64,000 nucleotides of DNA from Carettochelys insculpta (lineage: Eukaryota > Chordata > Testudines > Carettochelyidae), in contig NC_134161.1 of the NCBI RefSeq assembly GCF_033958435.1, positions 8,060,001-8,124,000 of the forward strand, given 5' to 3'. The first letter of the stretch is position 1; every line of letters starts with the position of its first letter. Both the position numbers and the translations under genes were made by a program. The notes under the pieces were generated by a model that saw nothing but the letters and a program-made list of their open reading frames with translations, was not told the origin of the DNA and made no database searches. Below are positions 35,079-46,062 of the stretch, one piece after another.

Positions 35079-35852
35079 GCTGAGAATGAAGAGAAGTAAA
35101 TAATGGGTCTGTACCAGGACCAATGCTGCTCAACACATTCACAGATGATCTGGAAAAAAGGGTGAGCCATGAGCTGGCAAAATTTGCAGGTGATACAAAA
35201 GTTATTCAAGACAATTAAGTCCAAAGGCAACTGCAAAGATTTACAAAGGGGTTTCGCAAAACTGAGTGACTGGGCAACATAAAGGTAAATGAACCTCTAT
35301 GTTGACAAATTCAGCATAATGCACTTGGCAAAATATAATCCCAAATACACATACAAAATGATGGGGTCTAAATTAACTGAAGCAGTCAATAAAGAGATCT
35401 TGGCGTCATTGTGGATAGTTGTCTGAAAGTATCTGCTCCATGTCTAATTATAATGAAAAAAGAAAAAAAAGTAACAGGATATTGGGACTCATTAAGAGAG
35501 GAGAGATAAGACAGAAACTAACATATTATTTCAATATAAATTTATGGTACTCCCACGTATGGAACACTGTGCAAATTTGATCACCCCATCTCAGGAAAGA
35601 TATATCAGACTTGGAAAACGTACAGAGAAGAGCAACAGAAATTAAGAGTACAGAACATGTTCCATATGAGGAGGGATTAAAAAGATTGAAAGGTCTCAGT
35701 CTGGAAAACAGATGATTAAGGGGGGAGATACAGCAGAGGTCTATAAAATCATGAATGATGTGGGAAAAATGAATAAGGAAGTGTTATTCCCTCCCTCAAA
35801 TAACACAAGAACTAGGAGTCCCTCAGAGAAATTAACAGGCAGCGGATTTTAA

Positions 35853-35871
35853 AATATATATATATATATAT
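35853..35871. repeat. (AT)n tract inside CR1
   Basis: About 9 AT units at a position in the CR1 coding region where the family normally has ordinary codons. Confidence 0.9.
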
Positions 35872-36156
35872 CTCTTCACAGTGAATTTGTGGAACTCTTT
35901 GCCAGAGGATGCTGTGAAGGCCAAGACTATAAAGGGGTTAAAAAAAATTAGATAAGTTCATGGATAATTGGTCCCTTCCTGGCTTCTAGCCAATGTGGGC
36001 AGAGATCCAACACCATGTTCTACTTGTACCCCATCTCGGTTTGCCAGAAGCAGGGAATGGGTGACAGATGAATCACTCAGTGATTGCCTGTTGTGTTCAT
36101 TCCCTCTGAACTCTCTGGCATTTGCTCATGTTAGAAAACAGGATACTGGGCTTGGT

Positions 36157-36856
36157 CAGCAGTTCCCAACCTTTTTGAGATGGTGACCCATTTTGACAAT
36201 TCAGTAAGACTTTGCGAGGCAAAGCGATTCAAAACCAGGGGGAGAGGAAGGAGGAGGTTCTCTCCTGGGGAACTTTTTTTTTTAAATCTTGATTTCCCCC
36301 CACCCCTGCCCCCAGGCTTAAACCCCTCATAGCTGCAAACCACCCCCAACCCCAGCTCCCAGGCTTAAATCCCTTATAGCCCCAAACCACTCCTCCACCC
36401 CCAGGTTTAAAACTCTTGCAACCCCAAAATACCTCTCTGCCCTCAGGCTTAAACCCCTCACAGCCCTCCCACCTAACCCACATGAGCACCACTGCTGTCC
36501 CCCATTTCTCCTTCACTGGACCACTGCCACCTCCTCCTTGCAGCTCCCCACAACTCTCCTACTCCCTTCCCCCACCTGCAGCGTGTGCACTTCCCTGCCC
36601 TGCCGTGCTGACATGGGACTCAGTTGAATTGGTTTAATGGCCAATCCCTCCTGCTGGCCATTAAACCAATCAAACTGAATTCCATTTCAGTGCATCAGGA
36701 TAGGGACTGGGAACTGGAGTGAGTGGGGGCAGCAGCAGAAGCTGCAAATGGCTCTTTAAAGAGCCACATGCGGCTCCGAGCTGGCCAGCTGGTGACCCTT
36801 AGGAAATCTAATGATGACCCATGTTTGAGTCCCAACCCATAGGTTAGGAATCCCTG
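36157..36856. mobile_element. Non-autonomous hAT element inside CR1 (700 bp)
   Basis: The left end CAGCAGTTCCCAACCTTTTT and the right-end complement CAGGGATTCCTAACCT are hAT-like terminal repeats. The flanks GGCTTGGT (36149-36156) and GGCTAGAT (36857-36864) match at 6 of 8 positions, and the second is the expected CR1 sequence at that point. The interior contains a tandem minisatellite and 'gctctttaaagagccacatgcgg'. Confidence 0.85.
36313..36480. repeat. Minisatellite (~43 bp x 4) inside the hAT element
   Basis: Units begin with 'caggcttaaacccct'-like words at 36313, 36360, 36402 and 36444, with periods of 47, 42 and 42 bp and visible divergence between units. Confidence 0.85.
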
Positions 36857-36905
36857 GGCTAGATGGACCTTTGGTCTGATGTAGTGTGGACATTCTGGTG
36901 TTCTT

Positions 36906-37005
36906 ACATAGAACCCAGAAGTAGCCACCCCTCCTCTAACCCACTAGACCCCATTCCCCTCCAAGAGCTGAGATAGAACCCAGGAGTGCTGATCTTTCTC
37001 CCTCT
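36906..37005 (-). repeat. MIR-type SINE fragment
   Basis: Antisense words 'cccctcctctaacccactagacc' and 'gagctgagatagaacccaggagtgctgat' match the MIR 5' region. Confidence 0.55.
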
Positions 37006-40000
37006 CTGGAGTGTTAGTCAAAAAGTAAGAATATATATTAAAATTTTAAACCTAACAGTGTCCCCTAAGTGACTTGCCACAAGATGTCAGAACATGTTAT
37101 TATTAGAGTTGAGTGGGTTTAATATTTGTCTTTCTTTTTATATAGGAATTAGATGCACGGCTGCTGTCAGCTAACTGCTAAATTATCTTCTCGAAAATTA
37201 GAGAGGCGTATGGAGCTCTGAATCCTTCAAGCTTCTGTAACCAGCTTCCTCTGGCCAGGATCACAAGACGATGCTTTATGACCCCTAGTTTACACTCTCA
37301 CTGCCCCCTCAGCAGAACTGAACTAATGATGACAGTACCTTCTGCCCTGAGGGACTCAACTTCTCCTATCTTGGGGAGAGAAGCCATATGAAAAGCCTGC
37401 CATTGTTACCAATGAGTGACACCCTTCACGGGCATCAATGTGTGCTCTGCCAGGATTTGTGGTTTTGTGGAATCAAGTGCTTGTGAATTACAAACATGGC
37501 ACTAAGTGATGATAACAAGGTGAACCCGAACTACCAAATTCAGACTCATCCTGGCATTTCAACACCCACGTACCAAGTTCAGAATTGTTGGGATTCTGGG
37601 TTCCAGCCCAGCCATTTGTACAGAGAGGCCCTAGCAGTGAAATGCGGGACTCTGGTTCATTCTTGCCTCTGCTACCTTCCATAATTCAGAGGGGCTGCAA
37701 GTGGGGTTCTGGTCTGGGACTATCAATAATGCATCATGCTGCTGTCATCTTCATGCAAGGCTTTCAGAGCATTCTATTCTATTCTATTCTATGTAAGCAC
37801 TTATCCTGAGTTCATCACGATAGTACCTGAGCACTTTGCAGCAATCTGTTAAACAATGTGCTTGCATATCTGTCCAAGGGAGTTCGTTCTCCCATCCTCT
37901 CTTAGAGGGAGAAGTATGTGCAGTCGAGAGTCTTAGTTTGGTTTCGGGATTTCTGGCTTTGTGTTAAGATAAATATAGCCATTGTTCTGTGTTTATATTA
38001 AAGAGGGCAAGATCAAAGAACTACACCTTTGGTCTTGGAATAAAAGGGAGTGAGGTTTGCAGTCTTGGGTCAGCCCCCAAAAGCTTTGCAGACATTAAAC
38101 TCTCCCCTTGGGGTAGGAAAAGAATGTTGTCATCGTTACGGGTAAGCTGGGCAGTTCAGGGTCCCAAAGCTGGTCAATGGCACTTCGAATCCACTGCTCC
38201 TTGCTCCCAGTGTTCTGTTTTAGCATTTAACGGCACACTCCTTTTCCTCTGCTGCTCTTTGACACACTCTGCATCTCATGTGCAACGCTTGTGTCAGATG
38301 AAAAGGCAGGGGGTGGAGGGGCTTCCAGCCTGGCAGTCCCCCAAACTGAAAAGAGGCTGTTGCATCTCTAGCTATAAATGGACACAAAAGACCATTGAGA
38401 TGTCTGAGCAACTTAGCAGAGGGATGGGGAAAGGACATCAGGACCCCTGGGAGTAGCTGCTAAGCCATCTGACAGTTTGAATCAGCTCAAGAAAGGAATA
38501 AAATACCCATGTGGGGAGCAGGAACCTCAAGCAGCAGGCTGGAATGCAAAGTGCCACAATCTCGCCGAGCCAGAGGTAGTTACTTTACAGCCGTCGGGAT
38601 GCATTTTGTATGACACTTGTCCTAAATTGCCCGGACAATGTGTATGTCTGGAGGCTGCATGTACCAAGCACATCTCAGCCAGGTGGTGCACTTACAAGAA
38701 CTGGAAGGCTCTAGGGATTGGTAATGGGATATTATGAGAACCTGCTGTCACCAGCTGTCTGGTTTGGCTCTTGCCTAGGTCAGCAGTGAGTTAAGGTCAC
38801 CGGCTTTTGGTGACCTGCGAGTACAGGTCTTGCTTGGATAGGTCTCATTGTGCTTCCACAAAGCCACTTCCACCCTTTTAATAATTGGCTAAGTTGTTGG
38901 CAGCCTCAGGAGATATGCTCTGGTCCGAATGTGCTGTAGATCCTGAATTTGCCCCCGCTCACACACCTATACAGGTGACCTGTTGATGGGAGGGTTGAAG
39001 TTGACTAGTAGCATATTGGCTGTGGGACGTTTCTCCTCCTGCTGCCCCTGTTGGATGGATTAATGGAGGGCTTCTCTCCATGCCATTACCAGACTAGCCT
39101 GCTACTTTGGGGTATGCTCAGTTATTAGGGTTACTCTTCAGAGGGGAGACGGGCTGATAATTCTATCCATGTCCTGCTTGGGTTTCTTGTGGTCCCATAT
39201 GGAACTCTGCTTTGCCAGCTCTCTCTCAATGGGGCTTTCCTGCAGGACCTAGGTTCCCCAGGGCTGGGTTCTTCCCACCCTAGAATCAGATGAACACGTA
39301 CCTACTACCAGAACCCATCTGAAAGAACCAGTTAATCGACCTCAGAAGTTGGCCTCTTATATGTGCCTGGTCTCAGTAGGCTGGGCTGCTCAGCAGTGCC
39401 AAGCTGTGACCCTCTTGTGCCTTTGCACTCAGTGGGTTAAACAGCACTTTTAGCTGCCACCCTCATATGCCCCCAGGTTCAGCACATCCCTATCCTCACT
39501 TTCGTGCCACAGCTCTTCAGCTAGTAACCAACTTGTTGAGCAAACCCCACCAGGTTCTTGGGCAATAAAGGGATCTTTAGCTTAGGTGTAAGGAACGTTG
39601 CTGCAGAATGAGTCAAAATAACGCACCCAACCAAGGGAGCCGGGAGGAGAGAAAAGCAACCAGCTTAACCAGGAAAGTTACATACTTCCAGGTAGTAACC
39701 ACACAAGGGAGCCAAACCAACAAAACAGTTACAATATTGAATCTAACTTAAGTCGGATTACAAAAGACAGAGGTAGCAAGCCATAGTTGATCAAGTAAGG
39801 CAGGGTCAGAAGACTATACCGAGAGAGAGATTTCACCACTTTGAGCTGCTTGAATTGACGGGGGTTCCTAGGTGGATGGCAGCTGGGGATCCAGAGTGCT
39901 GGAGACAGGCAAGGCAGAGTACCCAGCATGATCAATCAGGAGAAGATGAAGTTTCAATGGAACTGATGCAGAATTTCGATTCAGACATCAGAACACTTTA

Positions 40001-40620
40001 CTTAAGTGTGGGAAGGTTTTGGGGTTGTTTTTGTTTTTTTTTGTTTGTTTTTTTTCTGGTTTTTTGTTTTGCTTTGTTTTGGGGGTGGGTTGTTTGTTTT
40101 TGGTAGGGAAACAGCAATAGTTCAAAAAAGAACCATAGAGTTGCTTATAGGTAAATGGAGTGTTCAAGGGACTATCCCAAAGTTGTTCTGTTTCGGCTCG
40201 ACACTAGGGACTCATTCCTGTGCGTGCCCAGGGAGCTCAAAATGCAATTAGACAGTTTTAGCGTTTTGGATACCAACAGAGGATTTGTTATCAAAACTGG
40301 TCTGATAATTACTGAGCTGGGTGTGTGCAGGGGTAGGTTCATTAGCATCCAGAGTAGAGATTTCCCATCAGGTGATGCTTTCCTGCTTTCTGTGTCCCAG
40401 AGTTCAGTGTGGTTCTTGCTTTGGAATTGCTGTTCTCCGTTCTGTGTGCTGTCTCTGTTTTGTTCCATCTTTGACTCAAATAGGCTATGGATAATTCCTT
40501 ACTCTTGTCACCCTTGTCCAGAAGGGTTTAGGTGTGTCTTCCCCTTCCTTTTCAGTGCTTTTTGTAGAGGCTTTTGTTCAAGCAGGGGTTGGGTGGGGTG
40601 AGGAGGTACGTCATTAGTGA
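37006..40620. other. Mostly unrecognised sequence
   Basis: Contains an (ATTCT)n run, an AT-rich block at 37095-37290 that may be non-coding regulatory DNA, and a 155-codon open frame (37989-38456 +) with no recognisable domain. The G/T-rich region 40015-40105 produces an artefactual Phe/Val-rich frame. Sequence at 39540-39960 resembles an old LTR-type repeat ('aagttacatacttccaggtag'), but I cannot define it. Confidence 0.4.
37771..37793. repeat. (ATTCT)n microsatellite
   Basis: About four and a half units. Confidence 0.9.
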
Positions 40621-40944
40621 CAGGTTGGATCTCTCTAGTCCAGCACTGTCTGGCCAGGCAACATCCGTGGTCCGGCATGATTTTAATTAGCCGGGTGTCT
40701 GCTTATCATGGGTGTGGCCAAGTTTCCCATTGTCTCCTGAAGTTTGTTTGCAGCCGTCAGTCCTGGGGCTCAGTGTTCTGTGCTGTTGTTTAGCCCTAAT
40801 TTATCCCATATGTTTTCTAAGAGCCTAGTAAGCCGTGGAAGTGTTGGTCATGCGGCTAGACAATATTGAGCTCCTGTGGTTCAGCAACTTCTCTGGTTTG
40901 GCACCAGTCCCCTGGAGGGTGGCAGATGAGAGATGTTCATCCTA
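40621..40944 (+). mobile_element. Tigger/pogo-like element, copy 3 (324 bp)
   Basis: The left end CAGGTTGGATCTCTCTAGTC and the right-end complement 'taggatgaacatctctcatc' are inverted. The interior shares 'ccggcatgattttaattagc' and 'catgggtgtggccaagtttcc' with copy 1. Confidence 0.8.
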
Positions 40945-40950
40945 TAATGG

Positions 40951-41295
40951 GGGGCTGGAACAATTTGCATATTGGGGGTGCTGAGAGCCATTGAACTAAA
41001 CTAAAAACCCTGTAGCCAGTCAAAGCTGTGTTATCTGCACTTGGATAACTATCAAGTTCTGCTGTCCAGAATCCACCCGTATCCATAGGATAAGTTACCC
41101 TGGGGTCAGCTATTGGGGATGGCTGCCCTGCCGGAGGCAGCAGGGTCAGCAGTCCTGCTCAGTTAACTGGAAAAAATGATTATCTAGCAACCCCTGTTCC
41201 CCAGGGATGCCAGATAATCAAGTTTGTGCTGATAGTGGAAACCACTTCAGGACAGGGGTTCTGCAGCATCCCTGCACTCCTACTTCCAGCACCTG
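40951..41295. mobile_element. Old DNA element split by a mariner-type MITE
   Basis: Left arm 'ggggctggaacaatttgc', '...ggggtgctgagagccattgaact'. After the insertion at 41015-41233 the sequence resumes with 'gtggaaaccacttcagg' and closes with 'tacttccagcacctgtg', the inverse of the left end (GGTGCTGGAA). It is non-coding, and the superfamily was not determined. Confidence 0.6.
41015..41233. mobile_element. Mariner/Tigger-like MITE with TA duplication (219 bp)
   Basis: The left end GCCAGTCAAAGCTGTGTTAT and the right-end complement TCAGCACAAACTTGATTATC align base for base from the TA dinucleotides that flank them (41013-41014, 41234-41235), ending in TTATCTG. It lies inside the older element. 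Confidence 0.7.
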
Positions 41296-41298
41296 TGA

Positions 41299-42076
41299 CC
41301 TGTACTATGCCTTGGTCCCTAAGAACACAGAGGTGGTAGGTAACAATGCAGCTAGCAACCTGCTATCTTTCACCAGTGCTAAACTGGCGTTAAAAGCTAG
41401 ACAGCTGTGAAAGTTTTTCCATACTTGAATAACCCACATCACCGCTTTCAGATGTTCCTCATGCATGATGGGACCGAGGATGCACACATCCTGCTACAAA
41501 CACCAGGTTGGGAAAACAAACACAGAGGAAACTGGGTGAGGCTGTTACGCAGGCAGCAAATAAATTGGCTCGTGCTGCTTTCTGTTCTCTAAATTGGCGA
41601 CACTTGGAGAGGGACCAGCTTTCTCTTTCTTTCCATGGGAGACATTCACAGCTCCTCCTGGGAAGCAGCAGGACCTTGCAAAGGTTAGTTGCATCTGGTC
41701 AATGTTCTGTTGGAAACTGGTATTTGGGGAGGAAAAGTTCTCTAAAAATTAAATCCTCCTTCCCCCATGCTGCAGGTGAGGGAATTCAAGACTCTATTTG
41801 CCATTTGTGGTTTATAACAAAACTCAGTCCCAGCATACCTACATCCCAGTGCACCTTGGCATGTTGTTAGTTGCAGCTGTATCTGTCAACCATATGTTGC
41901 AAATTTCTGTTTAAACTCAAAGTGCTCAACAACTGCATGGATCTCATGACGAAAAGAAGATCTTTGCAAGGTGTCTGTATTGACCCCAGAATGCTGGATG
42001 CTGCATCTGGCTGTTTTTAACATAGCAAAATGCTTAGGGCACATCTACACAGAGTTTTCAGATGATTTTGAAACAC
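41299..42076. other. No recognised feature
   Basis: Short frames only. Confidence 0.45.
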
Positions 42077-42079
42077 CTA

Positions 42080-42475
42080 GGCTATGCCTACACTAGCCAG
42101 AAACTCCGAAACGGCCATGCATATGGCGGTTTTGAAGTTTACTAATTAAGCGCTGAAATACGTATTCAGCGCTTCATTAGCATGCGGCACTTCGAAATTG
42201 ACGTGGCTCATCCAGACGGGGCTCCTTTTCGAAAGGACCTCGGCTACTTTGAAGTCCCCTTATTCCTATGAGCAGAGGGGAATAAGGGAACTTTGAAGGA
42301 GGTGGGGTCCTTTCGAAAAGGAGCCCCCTCTGGATGAGCCGTGTCAATTTCAAAGTGCTGCGACCGCCCTCATGCTAATGAAGTGCTGAATATGTATTTC
42401 AGCACTTCATTAGTAAACTTTGAAATGGCCATTTGCGTGGCCATTTCGAAGTTTTTGGCTAGTGTAGACGCGGCC
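42080..42475. mobile_element. Foldback DNA element, copy 2 (396 bp)
   Basis: Same palindromic structure as the 30657 copy: ends GGCTATGCCTACACTAGCC and complement GGCCGCGTCTACACTAGCC, centre near 42277 ('cctatgagcagaggggaata'). The flanks CTA/CTG agree at 2 of 3 positions. The near-identical length to copy 1 indicates a homogeneous family. Confidence 0.9.
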
Positions 42476-42479
42476 CTGT

Positions 42480-42955
42480 ACTTCAATGAGCACGACCTAT
42501 TCATCTGGTTACATACAGTGAGTAACTTTTTTGATCTCATTCCCCTATATGGTTTTTTTTGTTGAAAAACTGAAATCAGATGGGTTGGCTGAAAAACTGG
42601 GCCATTTAAAAAAAAAAAATTGTTTTTCAAATACCAGATACTTTAAAGAATTTTTTTAAATGTTGATTTTGATTGTTTGTGAAAACCTGTGGAAAAAGGT
42701 GACAATTGAAAAATGCCCAGGCAAATGCTTTTGCTTGGGTTTGAAAACCCAAAAATCAAACAAAAAAACAAAAACAACCAAATAAAAAAACACCCAAAGT
42801 GTTGATGTATTGTTCGACCAGTTCCACAAGGAGTTCTTCATTGGAATTCATATTGAGCACAAATCCAAATGTCTTATTTTGTGGTTCCTAAAGGGCTACA
42901 GCATGATTTGATGCACTATCACAAACAGGTTAGGATGTACTGACAAGCAATACAC
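42480..42955. other. A/T-rich low-complexity sequence
   Basis: Poly-A and poly-T runs and repeated 'gaaaaactg' words. No element recognised. Confidence 0.5.
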
Positions 42956-42957
42956 CA

Positions 42958-44350
42958 GGAAACTGTAGCCCCCTTGGCCTAACTTCCATACTTTAGAAAG
43001 ATACTAGAGCAAATCATTAAAACAATCAGTTTGGAAGTACCAAGAGGATAATAGGGTAAAAAGGAATAGCCAGCATGAACGTGTCAAGAACAAATCATTC
43101 CAAACCAATCTGACTTTCTTCTTTGACAGGGTCACTGACCTAACAGATACGGGGGTAGCTGTAGACATAATACATATTGATTTTTAGTAAGGCTTTTGCA
43201 GTCCCACATGACATGCTCACAGTCAAATAAGAGCAGTGTTTCCCAGATTTATTTGTCCACAGAACCCTTTCAAACTCGAAAGAATTTTGTGGAACCCCTA
43301 ATAACAGTCTTATATGTGGAGCTGAAAAAGTAGACCACAAATAATTAAGGACAGTAACAAACAAATGCTAAACAATTTTGTGAGATCAACATTTACCTTA
43401 ATTGCACGTATTTGAAAACAAAAATCACATTTAATTTAATAGATTTAATGGCGTGAATACGTGGATTTATGGTGGTATATAACAGGTGATCGCACCACTA
43501 CCTGCGCGTGCAGGGCTGAGTAATGACATCATTATCCCCACTCTCGAGCTAAACTGGCATTACACAGGAACTCTTATCGTGGCAAACACAAATGAAAGTT
43601 GTTTTTAATAAAATTCAAAAATACTTAAATATTAACATATTATTTTTAAATAATAACACATTATTGTAATGCAGTTTTCTCACAGAACCCTTATTTTCAC
43701 ATAGAGGAACCCTGGGGTTCTGCGGAACACCATTTGAGAAACACTGGAATAGAAAAATGGGGTGTAGATTAAATTCCCTGAAGGAGCACAATGTGTTGAA
43801 GGACTATACACAAGTAGCTATCAGTGGTTTGCTGTTAAACTGGGAGATCATATCTAGTGGCTCCCGGGGAATATGTTCTGGTCTTTTGTACTATTCAGTA
43901 TTTTCATTCATGCTTGAATAATGGAGTGGAAAGTTTGCTTATAAAATGTGAAGACTGCACCCCCTGGGGGAAGGGTTGCAAGCACTTTGCAGGACAGAAT
44001 TAGGATTCAAAATGACCTTGGCAAATTCAGAAAATTAGCCCGAAATCAACAAGAGAAAGGTCATTAAAGACAAGTGCCAAACTCAAAAGCACAGTGAGAA
44101 AGTGGGGCCTGGCATACTTGGTGGTGATACAGCTGAAAAGAATCTGGAGTCCGTAGTTGAGCACAAATTGAATATCAGTCAACATGGTGATGCTGTTGTG
44201 CAAAAGGTGGATGATATTGTGAGCGTAATAAAAAGGAGTGTTGTATGGAAGACATGGGAAGTAATTGTCTAGTTGTGCTTGTATAGCCTCAGCTGGTGTA
44301 CTGTGTCCAGATCTGGTTACCACACTTTACAAAAGTACGTGCGCAAACTG
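42958..44350 (+). mobile_element. CR1 LINE RT-domain remnant, interrupted by a hAT element
   Basis: CR1 ORF2 from the RT fingers: 'tggcctaacttccatactt', 'gagcaaatcattaaaacaatc', then the D-F-S-K-A-F-D region (about 43178-43200) broken by an extra T. After the hAT insertion it continues through the region after the catalytic box, 'ttctggtcttttgtactattcag', to 'cctcagctggtgtactgtgtccagatctgg' at 44288-44317. Multiple stops and frameshifts are present and the copy is 3'-truncated. Confidence 0.85.
43234..43746. mobile_element. Non-autonomous hAT element inside CR1 (513 bp)
   Basis: The left end CAGTGTTTCCCAGATTTATT and the right-end complement CAGTGTTTCTCAAATGG are hAT terminal repeats. The next shared block, 'agaaccctttcaaac' versus 'agaacccttattttc', is also inverted-repeat related. 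The flanking octamers AATAAGAG and GAATAGAA match at only 4 of 8 positions, so the duplication is decayed. Confidence 0.8.
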
Positions 44351-44559
44351 AAAAGACTGTGAGCATGCCCCTTCTGCCTTTGGCCCAGCCCCTCCCACCT
44401 TGCCCCCAGATTCATGGTGGCTGTCGGCGCTGCTGTGTGTGTGACTATGATAATGTGAAGCCAGGTGAATGTCGAGGGGATGGAGAGCATGTTTTATCCT
44501 TCTAATGCGGGAAGTGTTTGACATCCAAGCGAGAGACTGCGTGTACCTTGTCTCAGAGG

Positions 44560-44825
44560 GGCCGTGTCTTCACTAGCCAAAAACTTTGAAATGGCCATGC
44601 AAATGGCCATTTCAAAGTTTACTAATGAAGTGCTGAAATGCATATTCAGCGCCTCCGTAGCATGCGGGCAGCCGCAGCGCTTCGAAGCAGCCGGGGTCCT
44701 TTCGAAAAGGAGCCCTGTCTGGATGAGCTGTGCGGCAGTGAGCTGCGTCAATTTTGAAGTGCCGCAGCCGCCTGCATGCTAATTGCGTGGCCATTTCGAG
44801 GTTTTGGGCTAGTGTAGACGTATCC
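44560..44825. mobile_element. Foldback DNA element, copy 3 (266 bp, asymmetric deletion)
   Basis: Both ends match the foldback family (GGCCGTGTCTTCACTAGCC and complement GGATACGTCTACACTAGCC) with AGG on both sides (44557-44559, 44826-44828). About 130 bp of the centre and right arm is missing, so only part of the hairpin can form. Confidence 0.85.
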
Positions 44826-45580
44826 AGGGTCTCTCCCTCCAGCCTCGGTGGGCCAGCAGTTCCACGACAGTGGCTCTGACCAGATGCCATCCCTCTCTGC
44901 CTTTGGCAGCCCGCAGGTTAAGAGTGTGGCATGGGAACCCGGGAGTGCAGCGCTGCGGGCTGCACATGGTCTGATTAATACTGCAGCAGGGCTTGTTATG
45001 CTGGAGAAGAGCCTCTCTGCTGGAGACATTAAATATTAATAGCAGCAATAGAGACACAGATAAACAAGAGCGAGTTATAAAATGTTCATTCCGAGGGCAT
45101 CAGTGTTAACGCTGACAAACGCGTGGTGGAGTCGGCTCACGAAGAGGGGCCAAAGGCTGGTACAGCATTTAATGCACTGGATTTCTACTTCCTTAATGTC
45201 CATGTGGTGCATCCCTGTGGAAGGTCCTTCCTGGCCTGGGAAGGAGGGTGCTGACGCTGTCAAAACTTTAATTTAACACTGATGTTTGCCCTGGGCTGAG
45301 GCTGACATCTGTGGGGTTGGGCTTTTTTTTCCCCTTTTTCCCTCCTTTTCCATGCCGGGGTCTATGTGTCTTGTCCAGGAGCCAGATCTGCAGTCTGGCT
45401 GCCTGATAGATTTGGCTGTTGACTGATGAGTTACCTTCAAAATTCAAGTGGAGACACTGGGGCACTGATCTGGTCAGCTCTTCCCACACTGAAGGAGAGT
45501 GGCCCTGGTGAGGAGGAGAATGCAGCGCTACAGTAAATTGTGTGGATGGTTCAAAAGGTGGCATAATTCCCTCTGAGATG
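44826..45580. other. Unique sequence, possible conserved non-coding block
   Basis: Between 44985 and 45270 the sequence is non-repetitive with 'acattaaatattaatagcag', 'gataaacaagagcgag' and 'catttaatgcactgg', suggestive only. The rest is unremarkable. Confidence 0.25.
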
Positions 45581-45588
45581 GTGCACAC

Positions 45589-46054
45589 CAGTGGTGGGCC
45601 ACCACCTGTGGCCCACTGACCCCGTCTGCCCCGCTGCCCCACACACTTTTTGTGTACTGGGGTATTAGAGCCCCACATTTCTTTCTCTTCCTTCTCCCAG
45701 AACTTTCAGAGTACCATGAATCTGCTGATGGGTGCTCCCTGCCTGCTCTGCCGCCTCCCTCCCAGAGCTGCAATGCTGCCACTCAGCAGGGCATGGCTGT
45801 TGCATTTCTGTAAAGGGGCAGGAGCAAGCCGGAGTGCAAATTTTCAGATTTGTGGTGCTCCAAAAGTGCTGGGCTGGAGAAGAGGAGTATGAGGTGAAGG
45901 GCTCTTGTGCAAACGGTGCACAAGAGGTGCTCGGGGGATGGGAGCAGACAGGGCCCACAGGTGGAAGCCCGGTGACTGCAGCCTGCTACAGCCCACGGAG
46001 ATGAGAGCGAGCCACTCCTGTGGCCCACTCCCTGTGCTTGGTTGCCCATCACTG
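45589..46054. mobile_element. Non-autonomous hAT element with perfect 8-bp TSD (466 bp)
   Basis: Left end CAGTGGTGGGCCACCACCTG, right end GTTGCCCATCACTG (complement CAGTGATGGGCAAC). Both sides carry GTGCACAC (45581-45588 and 46055-46062), a perfect target duplication. 'tgtggcccact' occurs inside both ends. Several short frames lie inside, none resembling a transposase. Confidence 0.95.
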
Positions 46055-46062
46055 GTGCACAC

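Larger units (their letters stand above)
35105..36905 (+). mobile_element. Long degenerate CR1 LINE, interrupted by a hAT element
   Basis: CR1 ORF2 sequence from the RT palm to the 3' end. It starts with a decayed G-x-x-x-G-P-M-L motif and includes AKFAGDTKV, where the catalytic F-A-D-D box has become F-A-G-D (35183-35194). The thumb region (LSDWAT-like) follows, then RAT-like and 'gaggagggattaaaaagattgaa', and a 3' UTR with 'ggcttctagccaatgtgggc'. The CR1 sequence breaks at 36156 and resumes at 36857 with 'ggctagatggacctttggtctga' and ends near 36905. Many stops and frameshifts make it inactive. An (AT)n tract lies at 35853-35871. Confidence 0.9.

Noticed and set aside
40006..40251. Phe/Val/Cys-rich 'membrane protein' frame
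   Set aside because: It is a translation of a G/T low-complexity tract (40015-40105), not a transmembrane protein.
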